The notes under the pieces were generated by a model that had not been told where the DNA came from, did no database searches, and was given only the letters and a program-made list of their open reading frames with translations. From contig REBA01000015.1 of assembly GCA_004294225.1 (NCBI GenBank), positions 62,001 through 126,000 of the forward strand: a stretch of 64,000 nt of DNA, read 5' to 3'. Source of the DNA: Cytophagales bacterium (GTDB lineage: Bacteria > Bacteroidota > Bacteroidia > Cytophagales > Cytophagaceae). Positions 26,523-35,368 of the stretch are shown one piece after another. The position numbers and the translations under genes are program-made. Position 1 is the first letter of the stretch, and each line of letters starts with the position of its first letter.

Positions 26523-27596
26523 ATGCAAAGCGAAGAAATAGATTTTATTGTGGTAGGAGCCGGTCTGGCTGGTTGTGTTCTTGCTCATCATTTATTACTA
26601 ACTAATAAAAAAATTATTATTGTCAATAATCCTCAACTTTCGTCTTGCTCCCAAATAGCAGGAGGGCTCTATAACCCTATCACAGGCAAGAAAAATTTAA
26701 AGACATGGAGTGCAGAGAAAATATTTCCATACTTAGAAGATTTCTATAAAAAAATTGAATCCCTAACAGGAATAAATTTCCTATTCCCCTTGCCTATTAT
26801 AGTGCCTATTCAATCTATAGAAGAACAAAACATGATGCAAGGAAAAACTGCCGATAACGAATTTCAAAACATCAAAATTCAAGTCAATGCCCCAAACCCC
26901 CAACTTGACATCGACAACCCTTTAGGAACGTTCACAAGTAATTATAGCGGTTATCTTGATGTAGAATTATTTGTAAAAACAAGTTGGTCTTACTTTGAAA
27001 AGCTAGGAATTATTATTTCTTCAAACATAAGTACCGAGGAAATAAGGTTTGATGAAGAAATTATGACTTGGAAAGCATATCAATTCAAGAAGATAATTTT
27101 CTGTGAAGGTGTTCAGGCTATAAACAACCAGTTGTTTAATTGGCTTCCATTTACTCCCAATAAAGGAGAACTTTTTAAAATAAAAATCAATGATTTTGAT
27201 AAAAAAAATATTTATCGAAAAAAAATATTTATTCTCCCAATGGAAAATGGAGAATATAAATGTGGAAGCACTTATGTCTTTAATTCTACAAATGAAGCTA
27301 TTACAGAAGAAGGATTTAATGAACTCAGCAAACATTTAGAAGATTTAATAAAAAGAGAGTATCTTGTAACAAATCATTTGGCTGGAGTCAGACCAGCAGC
27401 AAGAGACAGAAGACCATTTATTGGAGCTCATCCGAAGCATAAAGATATTTATATATTCAATGGGCTAGGTTCTAAAGGTGTCTCTCTTGCTCCTTATTTT
27501 GCAAAAGAACTCACCGAATGTTTGATTCATAATGCCCCTATAGACAAAGAAGTAAATATAGAAAGATATTATCATTGGTATGAAAACCAAGCATAA
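26523..27596 (+). CDS. FAD-dependent oxidoreductase (DAO family)
   Basis: A 357-residue flavoprotein of the D-amino-acid oxidase fold. The FAD-binding Rossmann motif is VVGAGLAGCVLAHHLL near residue 11, and the C-terminal FAD contact is HLAGVRPAARDRRPFIG followed by FNGLGSKGVSLAPYFA. The SQIAGGLYNPITGKKN segment is typical of a Bacteroidota subgroup related to the MnmC C-terminal oxidase and glycine oxidases. The substrate is not known. The last 17 bases overlap the start of the next gene, which suggests translational coupling. Confidence 0.8.
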   Translation: MQSEEIDFIVVGAGLAGCVLAHHLLLTNKKIIIVNNPQLSSCSQIAGGLYNPITGKKNLKTWSAEKIFPYLEDFYKKIESLTGINFLFPLPIIVPIQSIEEQNMMQGKTADNEFQNIKIQVNAPNPQLDIDNPLGTFTSNYSGYLDVELFVKTSWSYFEKLGIIISSNISTEEIRFDEEIMTWKAYQFKKIIFCEGVQAINNQLFNWLPFTPNKGELFKIKINDFDKKNIYRKKIFILPMENGEYKCGSTYVFNSTNEAITEEGFNELSKHLEDLIKREYLVTNHLAGVRPAARDRRPFIGAHPKHKDIYIFNGLGSKGVSLAPYFAKELTECLIHNAPIDKEVNIERYYHWYENQA

Positions 27597-30500
27597 CAAA
27601 ATCAAACTTTTTCTCCTTTCCCTAATTATTTCCATAATTAGCATATCCTATACTCAAGCACAAAGCCTTGGAGAAGTGTTTGGGAAAAATAGAATTCAGA
27701 AAAAAAACTTCAAATGGCAATTTATCTCTACCCAAAATTTTGATGTTTATTATTATGATGGAGGTAAAGACCTTGCCAACTATGCTGCAAGATACGCAGA
27801 AGAGAATTTCGATAGAATAATAAGAATAGTTGGATTCAGCCCATACTATAAAGTAAAACTTCTAATCTATAACACAGTAGCTCATGCCCAACAAAGTAAC
27901 ATAGGTATAGAAGATCCCAATATGCAAATAGGGGGGTATACCGATTTTGTAAAATCAAAAGTTGAACTACCTTTCAGAGGAACCAGAAGCCAGTTCAATA
28001 AAGACATAGACAAAGGTATATCCAATGTACTTGTCAATGTAATGATGTATGGAGGAAACCTGAAAGACGTAGTTCAAAGTTCATTTCTTCTGGCACTTCC
28101 AGAATGGTTCTTATCCGGAGCATCTCTTTATATTTCAGAAGGATGGAGCATTGAAATGGACGACTACATGAGAGATCTGGTTAGAAAAAGACACATTAAA
28201 AGACCCAGCTCCATGGAGGGTAGGCAAGCTCAAATAGTCGGACAATCTATTTGGAACTATATCGCAAAAAAATATGGTGAAGATAATATAGCAAACATCT
28301 TGAACCTTACTAGAATAGTCAGAGATGAAAAAGAAAGCATTGAAAACACACTAGGTATCCCTTACCATATTTTTATTAACGAATGGCTAGCCTACTATAG
28401 AGATATGGAAGCCAAACTAAACGAAACTTACAATCAACAGCTCAATCAATCTGAAAGAATTAAAAAAAACAAAACAAAACATTTTGATTTTAGAAACCTA
28501 TCCATCAGCCCTAATGGTAGCTTAACAGCATATTCACAAAGCTTCAAAGGAAGGTATAAAATCAAAATAGCAGATTCTACGGGTAAATCTAAGCTTACTA
28601 TTATGCGTGGTGGTTATAAACTAATCAATCAACCCGAAAACAGAAACATCCCCATCGTAGCTTGGCAAAGCCAGAAAAGGCTAGCTTACATAACTTCCAA
28701 AGGAAATGAATCATACCTTAATTTTTACACTTTCTTAAATAAAAAATTCTACGAGATTAATAGAAAAAGAAAAGTAAAAATATTACTCGATGATGTTAGA
28801 GAAGTGCTTGCTATGGACTTCTCATCAGATGGAAAATATATTGCTATGAGTGCCGTAAGAAAAGGACAAAGCGACATCTATATTTACGATGTATTTAATG
28901 ATAAAATTAGCCAAATAACCAACGATATATTTGATGACCTTAACCCCAAGTTTGCAGATAATTCTAAATCAATAGTATTTAGTAGCAATCGCTTTATTGA
29001 TTCCAACAAAACAAAAGCCAAAGACCTAATTCTTTCTACTAAACACAATTTCAATATTTATAAATTTATCCCCACAGACTCCGTAAAACGATTTGAAAAA
29101 TATACTGGAGAAGGCAATAACTATCTCCCACAACAACTCAATGATGGCATTATTTTTCTTAGCGACCGCACTGGAGTTCAAAACCTATACAAAGTAAGCC
29201 AAGATGGCAAGGTACTCAAACAGCTCACTAACTATTCTAATAACATCAAGTATTATAATTTCCACCCTCAGACACAAAATTTAGCATTCATTATGCTAAA
29301 TAAAGGACGAGAAAATATTTATAATTCTTCAAACTTTGATGCCAATCAAAGCATTCCCTTAACCCCACCAACAGAGAGGGCTGCGTTTTTCAGTAAAAGA
29401 CAAAAATCAAAATTTAAACCTAAAGAAGATATAGAACAACAAACTCAAGAAAAAGAAGGAGAAGAAAGTGAACTTACTATCAATGTGTTTAATTTTGAAT
29501 CAGATAAAAAGAAGAAAAAGAAATCCAAAACTTATGAAACTAAGAAAGAACCTATAATAAATGAATTTAAAAGCTTAGGACCTTATATCGCAAAACCATT
29601 ATTTTCCTTTGACCATCTTGTTTCCACCATCAAAATAGACCCCTTAAGAGGTCTAGGATTTTACCTCAATACCTCTCTAAGTGACATGTTTGGTAATCAC
29701 AAAATGAACGCAGGGGCACTTATTATTACTGATTTGAGGAGCAATAGTGTCTTTGCTGAATATCAATATCTAAAACACCGAATTGACTACAAAATACGAT
29801 ACGATAGAAACACTTATAACCTCTTTGGAGAAAACCAAGTGTTACATACCTATTCCACCAACAACCTAAGTGCAACTGCTTCTTTGCCTCTAACTGTTTT
29901 TGATAAAATCAATATATCACCTATGATTATGGGTACAAGGTATAACGAAGTACCTACCGCTAATGCAATTGCAATATTAGCAAGAGATTCCATACGCACG
30001 TATGCCGCACTAAACCTAGAATATGTTCACGACAACACAGAAATTACTGGGATGAATATGATGGTAGGAAGCAAGTGGAAATTTTCTTATGAGCAATTCC
30101 TAAACATTGGAAACAAAGCCTATAATTTTGGTAAAATGTTTTTAGATTTCAGGCACTATCAAAGACTTCACAAAGAAATCATCTTTGCTACAAGAGTCTC
30201 TGGTGGTATGTTTTTAGGAAACTCACCAAAAAACTTTCTACTTGGCGGAATGGACAATTGGTTTCTGAACAAAATAAAAACCTACCCAAGCAATGATCCC
30301 ACCGAAATAAGACCTTTCCAAGAAAATACCGATTTGATTTTTTCTCCATTTGTAACCAATTTAAGAGGGTTTGACTACAACTCCGCTTTCGGTCCTAAAT
30401 TCATTTTATTAAATGCAGAACTTAGAGTTCCTTTAATTCGCTATTTATATAATGGCCCTATAAGCTCTAACTTTTTTAGAAATCTACAATTAATAGCATT

Positions 30501-30756
30501 CACAGATATCGGCTCGGCATGGAAAGGTGCCAGCCCATTCAATCAAAACAATACTATCAACACTAATATTATTGGAAATAATGATCCTTTTAGGGCAGAA
30601 GTAACTAATTATATTAGCCCTTGGCTTTATGGATATGGCGGAGGTCTTAGAACATTATTTTTAGGCTATTATGTAAAATTAGATGTCGCTTGGGGAGTGC
30701 TTAACTACAGTGTACAAAGCCCCAAAGTTTACCTTACATTGGGTTATGATTTTTAA
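27580..30756 (+). CDS. Exported TolB/PD40-like protein with peptidase-MA-like N-terminus and C-terminal barrel
   Basis: A 1058-residue envelope protein. A signal peptide spans about 1-27 (ending YTQAQ). Residues about 40-290 resemble the gluzincin-like peptidase MA fold, but the place where HExxH is expected (about 168-190, SFLLALPEWFLSGASLYISEG) lacks the two His, so proteolysis is unlikely. Residues about 300-590 contain TolB/WD40-like PD40 repeats (SSDGKYIAMSAVR, ADNSKSIVFSSNR). A low-complexity charged linker with a KKKKKK run is near 640, and the last about 380 residues are beta-strand-rich and end with an aromatic Phe (LTLGYDF), as in outer membrane barrels. The job is unknown; the arrangement is common in Bacteroidota. 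Confidence 0.75.
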   Translation: MKTKHNKIKLFLLSLIISIISISYTQAQSLGEVFGKNRIQKKNFKWQFISTQNFDVYYYDGGKDLANYAARYAEENFDRIIRIVGFSPYYKVKLLIYNTVAHAQQSNIGIEDPNMQIGGYTDFVKSKVELPFRGTRSQFNKDIDKGISNVLVNVMMYGGNLKDVVQSSFLLALPEWFLSGASLYISEGWSIEMDDYMRDLVRKRHIKRPSSMEGRQAQIVGQSIWNYIAKKYGEDNIANILNLTRIVRDEKESIENTLGIPYHIFINEWLAYYRDMEAKLNETYNQQLNQSERIKKNKTKHFDFRNLSISPNGSLTAYSQSFKGRYKIKIADSTGKSKLTIMRGGYKLINQPENRNIPIVAWQSQKRLAYITSKGNESYLNFYTFLNKKFYEINRKRKVKILLDDVREVLAMDFSSDGKYIAMSAVRKGQSDIYIYDVFNDKISQITNDIFDDLNPKFADNSKSIVFSSNRFIDSNKTKAKDLILSTKHNFNIYKFIPTDSVKRFEKYTGEGNNYLPQQLNDGIIFLSDRTGVQNLYKVSQDGKVLKQLTNYSNNIKYYNFHPQTQNLAFIMLNKGRENIYNSSNFDANQSIPLTPPTERAAFFSKRQKSKFKPKEDIEQQTQEKEGEESELTINVFNFESDKKKKKKSKTYETKKEPIINEFKSLGPYIAKPLFSFDHLVSTIKIDPLRGLGFYLNTSLSDMFGNHKMNAGALIITDLRSNSVFAEYQYLKHRIDYKIRYDRNTYNLFGENQVLHTYSTNNLSATASLPLTVFDKINISPMIMGTRYNEVPTANAIAILARDSIRTYAALNLEYVHDNTEITGMNMMVGSKWKFSYEQFLNIGNKAYNFGKMFLDFRHYQRLHKEIIFATRVSGGMFLGNSPKNFLLGGMDNWFLNKIKTYPSNDPTEIRPFQENTDLIFSPFVTNLRGFDYNSAFGPKFILLNAELRVPLIRYLYNGPISSNFFRNLQLIAFTDIGSAWKGASPFNQNNTINTNIIGNNDPFRAEVTNYISPWLYGYGGGLRTLFLGYYVKLDVAWGVLNYSVQSPKVYLTLGYDF

Positions 30757-30774
30757 AGAAAAAAGAAATTTCTT

Positions 30775-30805
30775 TTGCAAATAAAATCAGTCTTAATTAT
30801 ATTTG
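30775..30805 (+). promoter_or_regulatory. Predicted promoter of the small Cys-rich ORF
   Basis: TTG at 30775-30777, a 20-base spacer, then TATATTTG at 30798-30805: a full match to the Bacteroidota vegetative promoter. Transcription would begin near 30812, about 15 bases before the ATG at 30827. Confidence 0.6.
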
Positions 30806-30826
30806 GATTAATTCTAAATAAATAAC

Positions 30827-30982
30827 ATGCTTTTATCTGCAGAATTTGATGTTTTCAATTGTTCTGAAAACAAATCTTCAAAATTGGAAAACAAGTATTT
30901 GACAACAGAGTCTTGTGTTTTGAAAAAATGCTGTAAGAAATACAAAAAAGAAAAGCGATGCAAAAAATGCCCTAGCAGATAG
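30827..30982 (+). CDS. Small Cys/Lys-rich protein, 51 aa
   Basis: An ATG at 30827 and TAG at 30980-30982 enclose 51 codons. The C-terminal 20 residues are strikingly Cys- and Lys-rich (KKCCKKYKKEKRCKKCPSR), with a CC pair and a C-x2-C, which suggests metal binding or a nucleic-acid-contacting tail. From memory, similar short proteins with this ending recur in Bacteroidota without a known function. A consensus promoter lies directly upstream, and the gene fills the otherwise empty space between a barrel-protein gene and the convergent DUF1599 gene. There is no signal peptide. Confidence 0.62.
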   Translation: MLLSAEFDVFNCSENKSSKLENKYLTTESCVLKKCCKKYKKEKRCKKCPSR

Positions 30983-31130
30983 AAATCAATTGATTATCTA
31001 TCATTCATTTCTACTCTTTTTCCTATTCAATTAGAACTTACTAGCAACAATGCTCAAGAACTACACATTGGAATAAGAAAGATTTACCAGATGGTAAAAA
31101 AAACAGAGGATGTATTAAATAATAGAAAAA

Positions 31131-31685
31131 TTAATTTTCTTCCTTGTGATATTCCATTTTGATTAAGCAAAAAATAGCGTAATTCATCATGTCTTGATAA
31201 TTTGCTTCTATACCCTCTGATATTCTGGTTTTTCCTTGATGGTTTTCTATTTGTTTTACACGATATAATTTCATGAGAATTAGGTCGGTAATAGAGCTAA
31301 TTCGCATATCTCGCCAAGCTTCACCATAATCATGATTTTTTTTCAACATTAATTCTTGAGTGTTTTTAACATATTTATCGAACATCGTAAATACTCTATC
31401 TGGCTCAATTTCCAATGTAGCATCACTTGATAATTCTACTTGCATCAAAGCAATAACACAATAATTTACAATAGCAACAAATTCGCTGCTGATATTTTCT
31501 TCTACCAGTTGCTCTCCTTTTTCTTGAATAGATCTAATTCTTTGTGCTTTAATAAATATCTGGTCAGTAATAGAAGGTAATCTTAGAATTCGCCAAGCAG
31601 TTCCATAATCCAAGGTTTTATTAACAAAAATAGACCTGCATTTTCTAATTATTTGACCGTATTCGATAATTGTTTGATTTCCCAA
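31131..31685 (-). CDS. DUF1599 domain protein (duplicated domain)
   Basis: A 184-residue soluble protein of the DUF1599 family (also called nucleotide modification associated domain 1), common in Bacteroidota. It is an internal duplication: NKTLDYGTAWRILRLPSITDQIFIK in the first half and KNHDYGEAWRDMRISSITDLILMK in the second share D-Y-G-x-A-W-R and S-I-T-D. The biochemical role is not known. It is divergent from folP with 145 bases between, a neighbourhood that recurs in this phylum as far as I recall. Confidence 0.85.
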   Translation of the reverse strand: MGNQTIIEYGQIIRKCRSIFVNKTLDYGTAWRILRLPSITDQIFIKAQRIRSIQEKGEQLVEENISSEFVAIVNYCVIALMQVELSSDATLEIEPDRVFTMFDKYVKNTQELMLKKNHDYGEAWRDMRISSITDLILMKLYRVKQIENHQGKTRISEGIEANYQDMMNYAIFCLIKMEYHKEEN

Positions 31686-31830
31686 TTTGAATTTTTTTGA
31701 GGATAGTTATTTAATAATTCTATACTACGAAGATAAGCGACAAGTCTAAAATATAAAATTTTATGAACATCAATTGTTTTCTATAGTTATTATAGATATT
31801 ATTTGAAGAAGAACTTAATTTATCAAAGCA

Positions 31831-32685
31831 ATGGATTACAACGATATTTTTAACCAAGCACAAACATTGAATCTATATGGTAGACTAATTTCTTTGAGAA
31901 GACCAATAATTATGGGTGTCGTAAATGCCACACCCGATTCTTTTTTTAGTTCTAGCAGAGTAAAGAACGATAAAGAAATTATTCATAAGGTCAATCAGAT
32001 GATAGAACAGGGGGCAACGATAATTGATTTAGGAGGATGCTCTACCAGACCCAATGCTGAATTTGTTTCTGAGAATGAGGAGTTAGATAGAGTTCTGCCA
32101 ATAATTAAACTATTGAAGCATGAATTTCCCCTAATAATTATTTCGATAGATACTTTCAGAGCTAGAGTGGCGTCTAAGGCTCTAGAATCTGGGGCAAGCA
32201 TGGTGAATGATATTTCTGGTGGCCAATTAGATGAAGAAATGTTTTCGATAATTTCAGACTATAAAGCACCTTATATACTCACTCATTTTGGTGGAACGAT
32301 AGATAATTTTGTTCAGCCAGTTGTTTATAAAAATCTAATTAAAGATATGTTAGATTATTTTGAAGATAAAGTGAATCAATTAACTCAATTGGGGCATAGA
32401 GAATTAATCATTGACTTAGGTTTTGGGTTTTCAAAAACCGTATCACAAAATTATGAAGTACTACAATATTTAGAACTGTTTAAAATATTTAACCTCCCGA
32501 TACTGGTAGGGTTATCAAGGAAATCTATGATCTATAAAGAGTTGAATATTAAACCAGAAGAAGCACTTAACGGAACTACAGTACTTCATACTATAGCCCT
32601 AAACAAGGGAGCTAAAATATTAAGAGTGCATGATGTAAAAGCTGCACAAGAGGCTATTATATTGTGTGAAAAAATTATATCTTAG
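31831..32685 (+). CDS. folP: Dihydropteroate synthase
   Basis: Joins p-aminobenzoate to dihydropterin pyrophosphate in folate synthesis; the sulfonamide target. Motifs: IMGVVNATPDSFF, IDLGGCSTRPNA, ISIDTFRA, VNDISGG, then LIDLGFGFSKT and LVGLSRKSMI. In the loop usually written GGESTRP the third position is Cys here. 284 residues is normal. It is followed after 43 bases by cdaA on the same strand, a linkage often seen in Bacteroidota. Confidence 0.93.
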   Translation: MDYNDIFNQAQTLNLYGRLISLRRPIIMGVVNATPDSFFSSSRVKNDKEIIHKVNQMIEQGATIIDLGGCSTRPNAEFVSENEELDRVLPIIKLLKHEFPLIIISIDTFRARVASKALESGASMVNDISGGQLDEEMFSIISDYKAPYILTHFGGTIDNFVQPVVYKNLIKDMLDYFEDKVNQLTQLGHRELIIDLGFGFSKTVSQNYEVLQYLELFKIFNLPILVGLSRKSMIYKELNIKPEEALNGTTVLHTIALNKGAKILRVHDVKAAQEAIILCEKIIS

Positions 32686-32728
32686 ATAATCTGTGATTTG
32701 ATACAACAATGTGATATTTTAGAGCAAT

Positions 32729-33571
32729 ATGAGTTTTTTATTCCACATCGGTTTTTTAGAGGTTAATTGGGTAGATCTGTTGGATATATCTATTGTTGCT
32801 TTTATTATCTATCAACTTTATAGGCTAATGCGTGGTAGAGTGGCAGCTAATATATTCTTAGGGATATTGGCAGTATATATGCTTTATTTAGTAGTTAAGG
32901 CCCTAAAAATGGAGTTGCTTTCAGCTGTATTGGGTCAATTTATGGGCGTAGGACTTATAGCTATTCTTATTATTTTTCAACCAGACATAAGAAAATTTTT
33001 GATGATATCTGGAAAGAGAGCTTCATTTACTGAGCGTTTTTTATATTGGTTTGTAGGCAGAAAAGAAAATAAAATTAATGTTTTAAATATGAATCCCATT
33101 GTGGACACAGCTAAATTTCTAGGAGCATCTAACACTGGAGCTTTAATCGTTTTTGCTAAAAAGTCAGATTTAAAATTTTATATAGAGTCTGGTGATTTGA
33201 TAGATGCCGAAATCTCTAAAAGACTGCTTATCTCTATTTTTCATAAGAACAGTCCACTGCATGATGGAGCAGTAATCATCGTCGGTGGAAGGATAAAAGC
33301 TGCAAGGTGTATTTTACCAGTATCAGAACAAATAGATATTCCCGCAAGATTAGGTTTAAGGCATAGGGCTGCTATAGGAATTACAGAGGTTACAGATAGC
33401 TTGGTATTAGTAGTATCTGAGGAGACTGGTGAAGTATCTTTAGCGATTCATGGACAATTGATTAATAAGCTGTCTAAAGCAGAATTGAAATCTAAGCTAA
33501 ACCATTATTTGTATGAAGAGGAAGAAGGTCAGGCAATCAAAGATGTTGAAGAGGAAGTTCAAGAAATATAG
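32729..33571 (+). CDS. cdaA: Diadenylate cyclase CdaA
   Basis: Membrane-bound enzyme making the second messenger cyclic di-AMP from two ATP. Three hydrophobic helices fall within residues about 18-85, followed by the DAC (DisA_N) domain with the catalytic D179-G-A and R211-H-R motifs (SPLHDGA and GLRHRAA). It has the length (280 residues) and topology of the CdaA class. It is co-directional with folP just upstream. The usual partners cdaR and glmM are not adjacent. The gene is closed by a bidirectional terminator at 33637-33672. Confidence 0.93.
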   Translation: MSFLFHIGFLEVNWVDLLDISIVAFIIYQLYRLMRGRVAANIFLGILAVYMLYLVVKALKMELLSAVLGQFMGVGLIAILIIFQPDIRKFLMISGKRASFTERFLYWFVGRKENKINVLNMNPIVDTAKFLGASNTGALIVFAKKSDLKFYIESGDLIDAEISKRLLISIFHKNSPLHDGAVIIVGGRIKAARCILPVSEQIDIPARLGLRHRAAIGITEVTDSLVLVVSEETGEVSLAIHGQLINKLSKAELKSKLNHYLYEEEEGQAIKDVEEEVQEI

Positions 33572-33636
33572 CTTGGATAAGGCTTTTGATTAATCTTTGC
33601 TGAGCTGGTTATTAATTTCAATGTTAAGGAGGTTTA

Positions 33637-33672
33637 AATAAAAGAGGCAACTAAATAGTTGCCTCTTTTATT
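33637..33672. terminator. Bidirectional terminator between cdaA and an outer membrane protein gene
   Basis: Perfect 16-base stem (33637-33652 with 33657-33672), 4-base loop, GAGGCAACT core, A and T runs at either side. It serves cdaA on the plus strand and the convergent gene on the minus strand. Confidence 0.85.
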
Positions 33673-33682
33673 TAAAATCTTA

Positions 33683-34318
33683 TTAGAATTTAAACCCAAC
33701 ATATATTCTAGGTATAAAGTAACTTGCTTTATAATCTGGAATCTCAAAATCGGTATCATCATCAACAAACGTACTGGCAGTATTCATTGAACCAATGCTA
33801 GTATCAAATCCAAAGGCAAACTTTTTATATCTAAATCTTGCACCTGGAACAAATAATAAGCCAGCTCCAATAGATCCAATCAATTCATTTCCTTGTATAA
33901 TAACAGTTGGACTTAAATCTACATAAGCATCAAGTGCCATATCATCATTTATTGCATAAGAAAACATTGGGGCTACTTTGATGAATCTTAAATCAATGTT
34001 ATAAGTTCTAAGCGTTTTACCAAGTAAATCTTCACTTTTACTTCCATAGCCAAATTGGAACCAACTTACTTTTAAGCCTATACCATATTTGTCAGTTTTT
34101 GCAAAATACCATTGATTACCAATTTCTAGGTTTGTTTGAAAGCTGCTACTTGAGGGAGCTCCAGGCACTGAAACGCTAGGAAATGCAAATCCAAGGTTTA
34201 AAAGAAAGCCACTGCTGATAATTGGTTTACTCTTTGTCATTTCAATAGTTTTTTCTCCTTCTGCCATAGCAAATGTTAATGACAGACAAGTTGCTAGTGT
34301 TAAAATTGTTTTTTTCAT
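33683..34318 (-). CDS. Outer membrane beta-barrel protein, unknown function
   Basis: A 211-residue exported protein with signal peptide (about 1-19, ending TFAMA) and alternating beta-strand pattern through to a C-terminal Phe (IYVGFKF), the mark of an outer membrane barrel. No specific family is recognised. A 14-base tandem duplication lies in its 5' untranslated region (34322-34349). Confidence 0.65.
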   Translation of the reverse strand: MKKTILTLATCLSLTFAMAEGEKTIEMTKSKPIISSGFLLNLGFAFPSVSVPGAPSSSSFQTNLEIGNQWYFAKTDKYGIGLKVSWFQFGYGSKSEDLLGKTLRTYNIDLRFIKVAPMFSYAINDDMALDAYVDLSPTVIIQGNELIGSIGAGLLFVPGARFRYKKFAFGFDTSIGSMNTASTFVDDDTDFEIPDYKASYFIPRIYVGFKF

Positions 34319-34321
34319 GAT

Positions 34322-34349
34322 AATTGTGATTGTTTAATTGTGATTGTTT
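34322..34349. repeat. 14-bp tandem duplication upstream of the barrel-protein gene
   Basis: AATTGTGATTGTTT occurs twice head to tail (34322-34335, 34336-34349), beginning three bases upstream of the minus-strand ATG at 34318. It lies where the ribosome would load, so the copy number could alter translation. Confidence 0.7.
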
Positions 34350-34594
34350 AATCCAGAAATCAAAAAAAGATGAATTGCTGAAAAATATTTACAATATTAT
34401 TACTTATTTTTCAAGATTGCAAATAGATACCTATTTTGATAATTTAAAACTGATGTATTTTTTTATCATTTTTTTTACTTTTTGTTATTAATAGGATTCT
34501 TAATTTCCCAACTCGTATTTTTTTCTTAACTTTCGTTTATGATTTGATGGAGTCAAAGAAAAAAATAATTTTTGTTTTTTTAAATTGGTTTGAA

Positions 34595-35335
34595 ATGAAT
34601 ATTTATGGCTTAGTTGGTTACCCACTTTCGCATTCTTTTTCAAAAAAGTATTTTACCGAAAAATTTGAAAATGAAAATATTAATGATTCTAAATATGAAC
34701 TTTTTGAAATTAGAGATATTGCTGATTTTACAAAAATAATTGCTCAAAATCCTAATTTGAGAGGATTGAATGTAACTATTCCATATAAAGAATCTATCAT
34801 AAAATACCTTGACACTGTACATGATTCTGCAAAAAAAATTAAAGCCGTTAATGTAATAAAGATTAGTAATGAAGGTAAGTTAATTGGCTATAATTCTGAT
34901 TATTTTGGATTTCAAACTTCGTTATTAAATTTTTTACCTTCTGATTACAAAGGAATCAAAGCATTAATATTGGGAAGTGGAGGTGCTGCCAAGGCCGTAA
35001 AGTCAGTATTAGAAGATTTATCTATTTCTTATTTGGTAGTTTCTCGAAAGTCTGATCCTAAGACGATTATTTATGAAGAGGTTAATGAGAAAATTATTAA
35101 TGAATATCAGCTTATTATTAATACTACCCCATTAGGTATGTATCCAAACATCAAAGATTCCCCTTATATTCCGTATTATGCTTTTTCTGATAAACATTAT
35201 TTCTTTGATTTGGTTTACAATCCATTAGAAACACTTTTTATGTTGAAAGGTAAAGCAAGAGGGGCAAAAACAAAAAATGGGTTGGAGATGTTGCATCTTC
35301 AAGCAGAAAAAGCTTGGGAAATATGGAATTCCTAA
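34595..35335 (+). CDS. aroE: Shikimate dehydrogenase
   Basis: Reduces 3-dehydroshikimate with NADPH in aromatic amino acid synthesis. From the ATG at 34595 (246 residues) the substrate loop PLSHSFS is at 10-16, the catalytic Lys65 lies in NVTIPYKES and Asp102 in NSDYFGF, positions identical to those in the Escherichia coli enzyme. The NADP-binding loop LGSGGAAKAV follows near 129. An in-frame ATG at 34544 would add 17 residues that do not fit the family. uvrB begins 33 bases later in the same frame. Confidence 0.92.
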   Translation: MNIYGLVGYPLSHSFSKKYFTEKFENENINDSKYELFEIRDIADFTKIIAQNPNLRGLNVTIPYKESIIKYLDTVHDSAKKIKAVNVIKISNEGKLIGYNSDYFGFQTSLLNFLPSDYKGIKALILGSGGAAKAVKSVLEDLSISYLVVSRKSDPKTIIYEEVNEKIINEYQLIINTTPLGMYPNIKDSPYIPYYAFSDKHYFFDLVYNPLETLFMLKGKARGAKTKNGLEMLHLQAEKAWEIWNS

Positions 35336-35368
35336 TCATTATATAGGAAATTTACTAAATATTTAATT

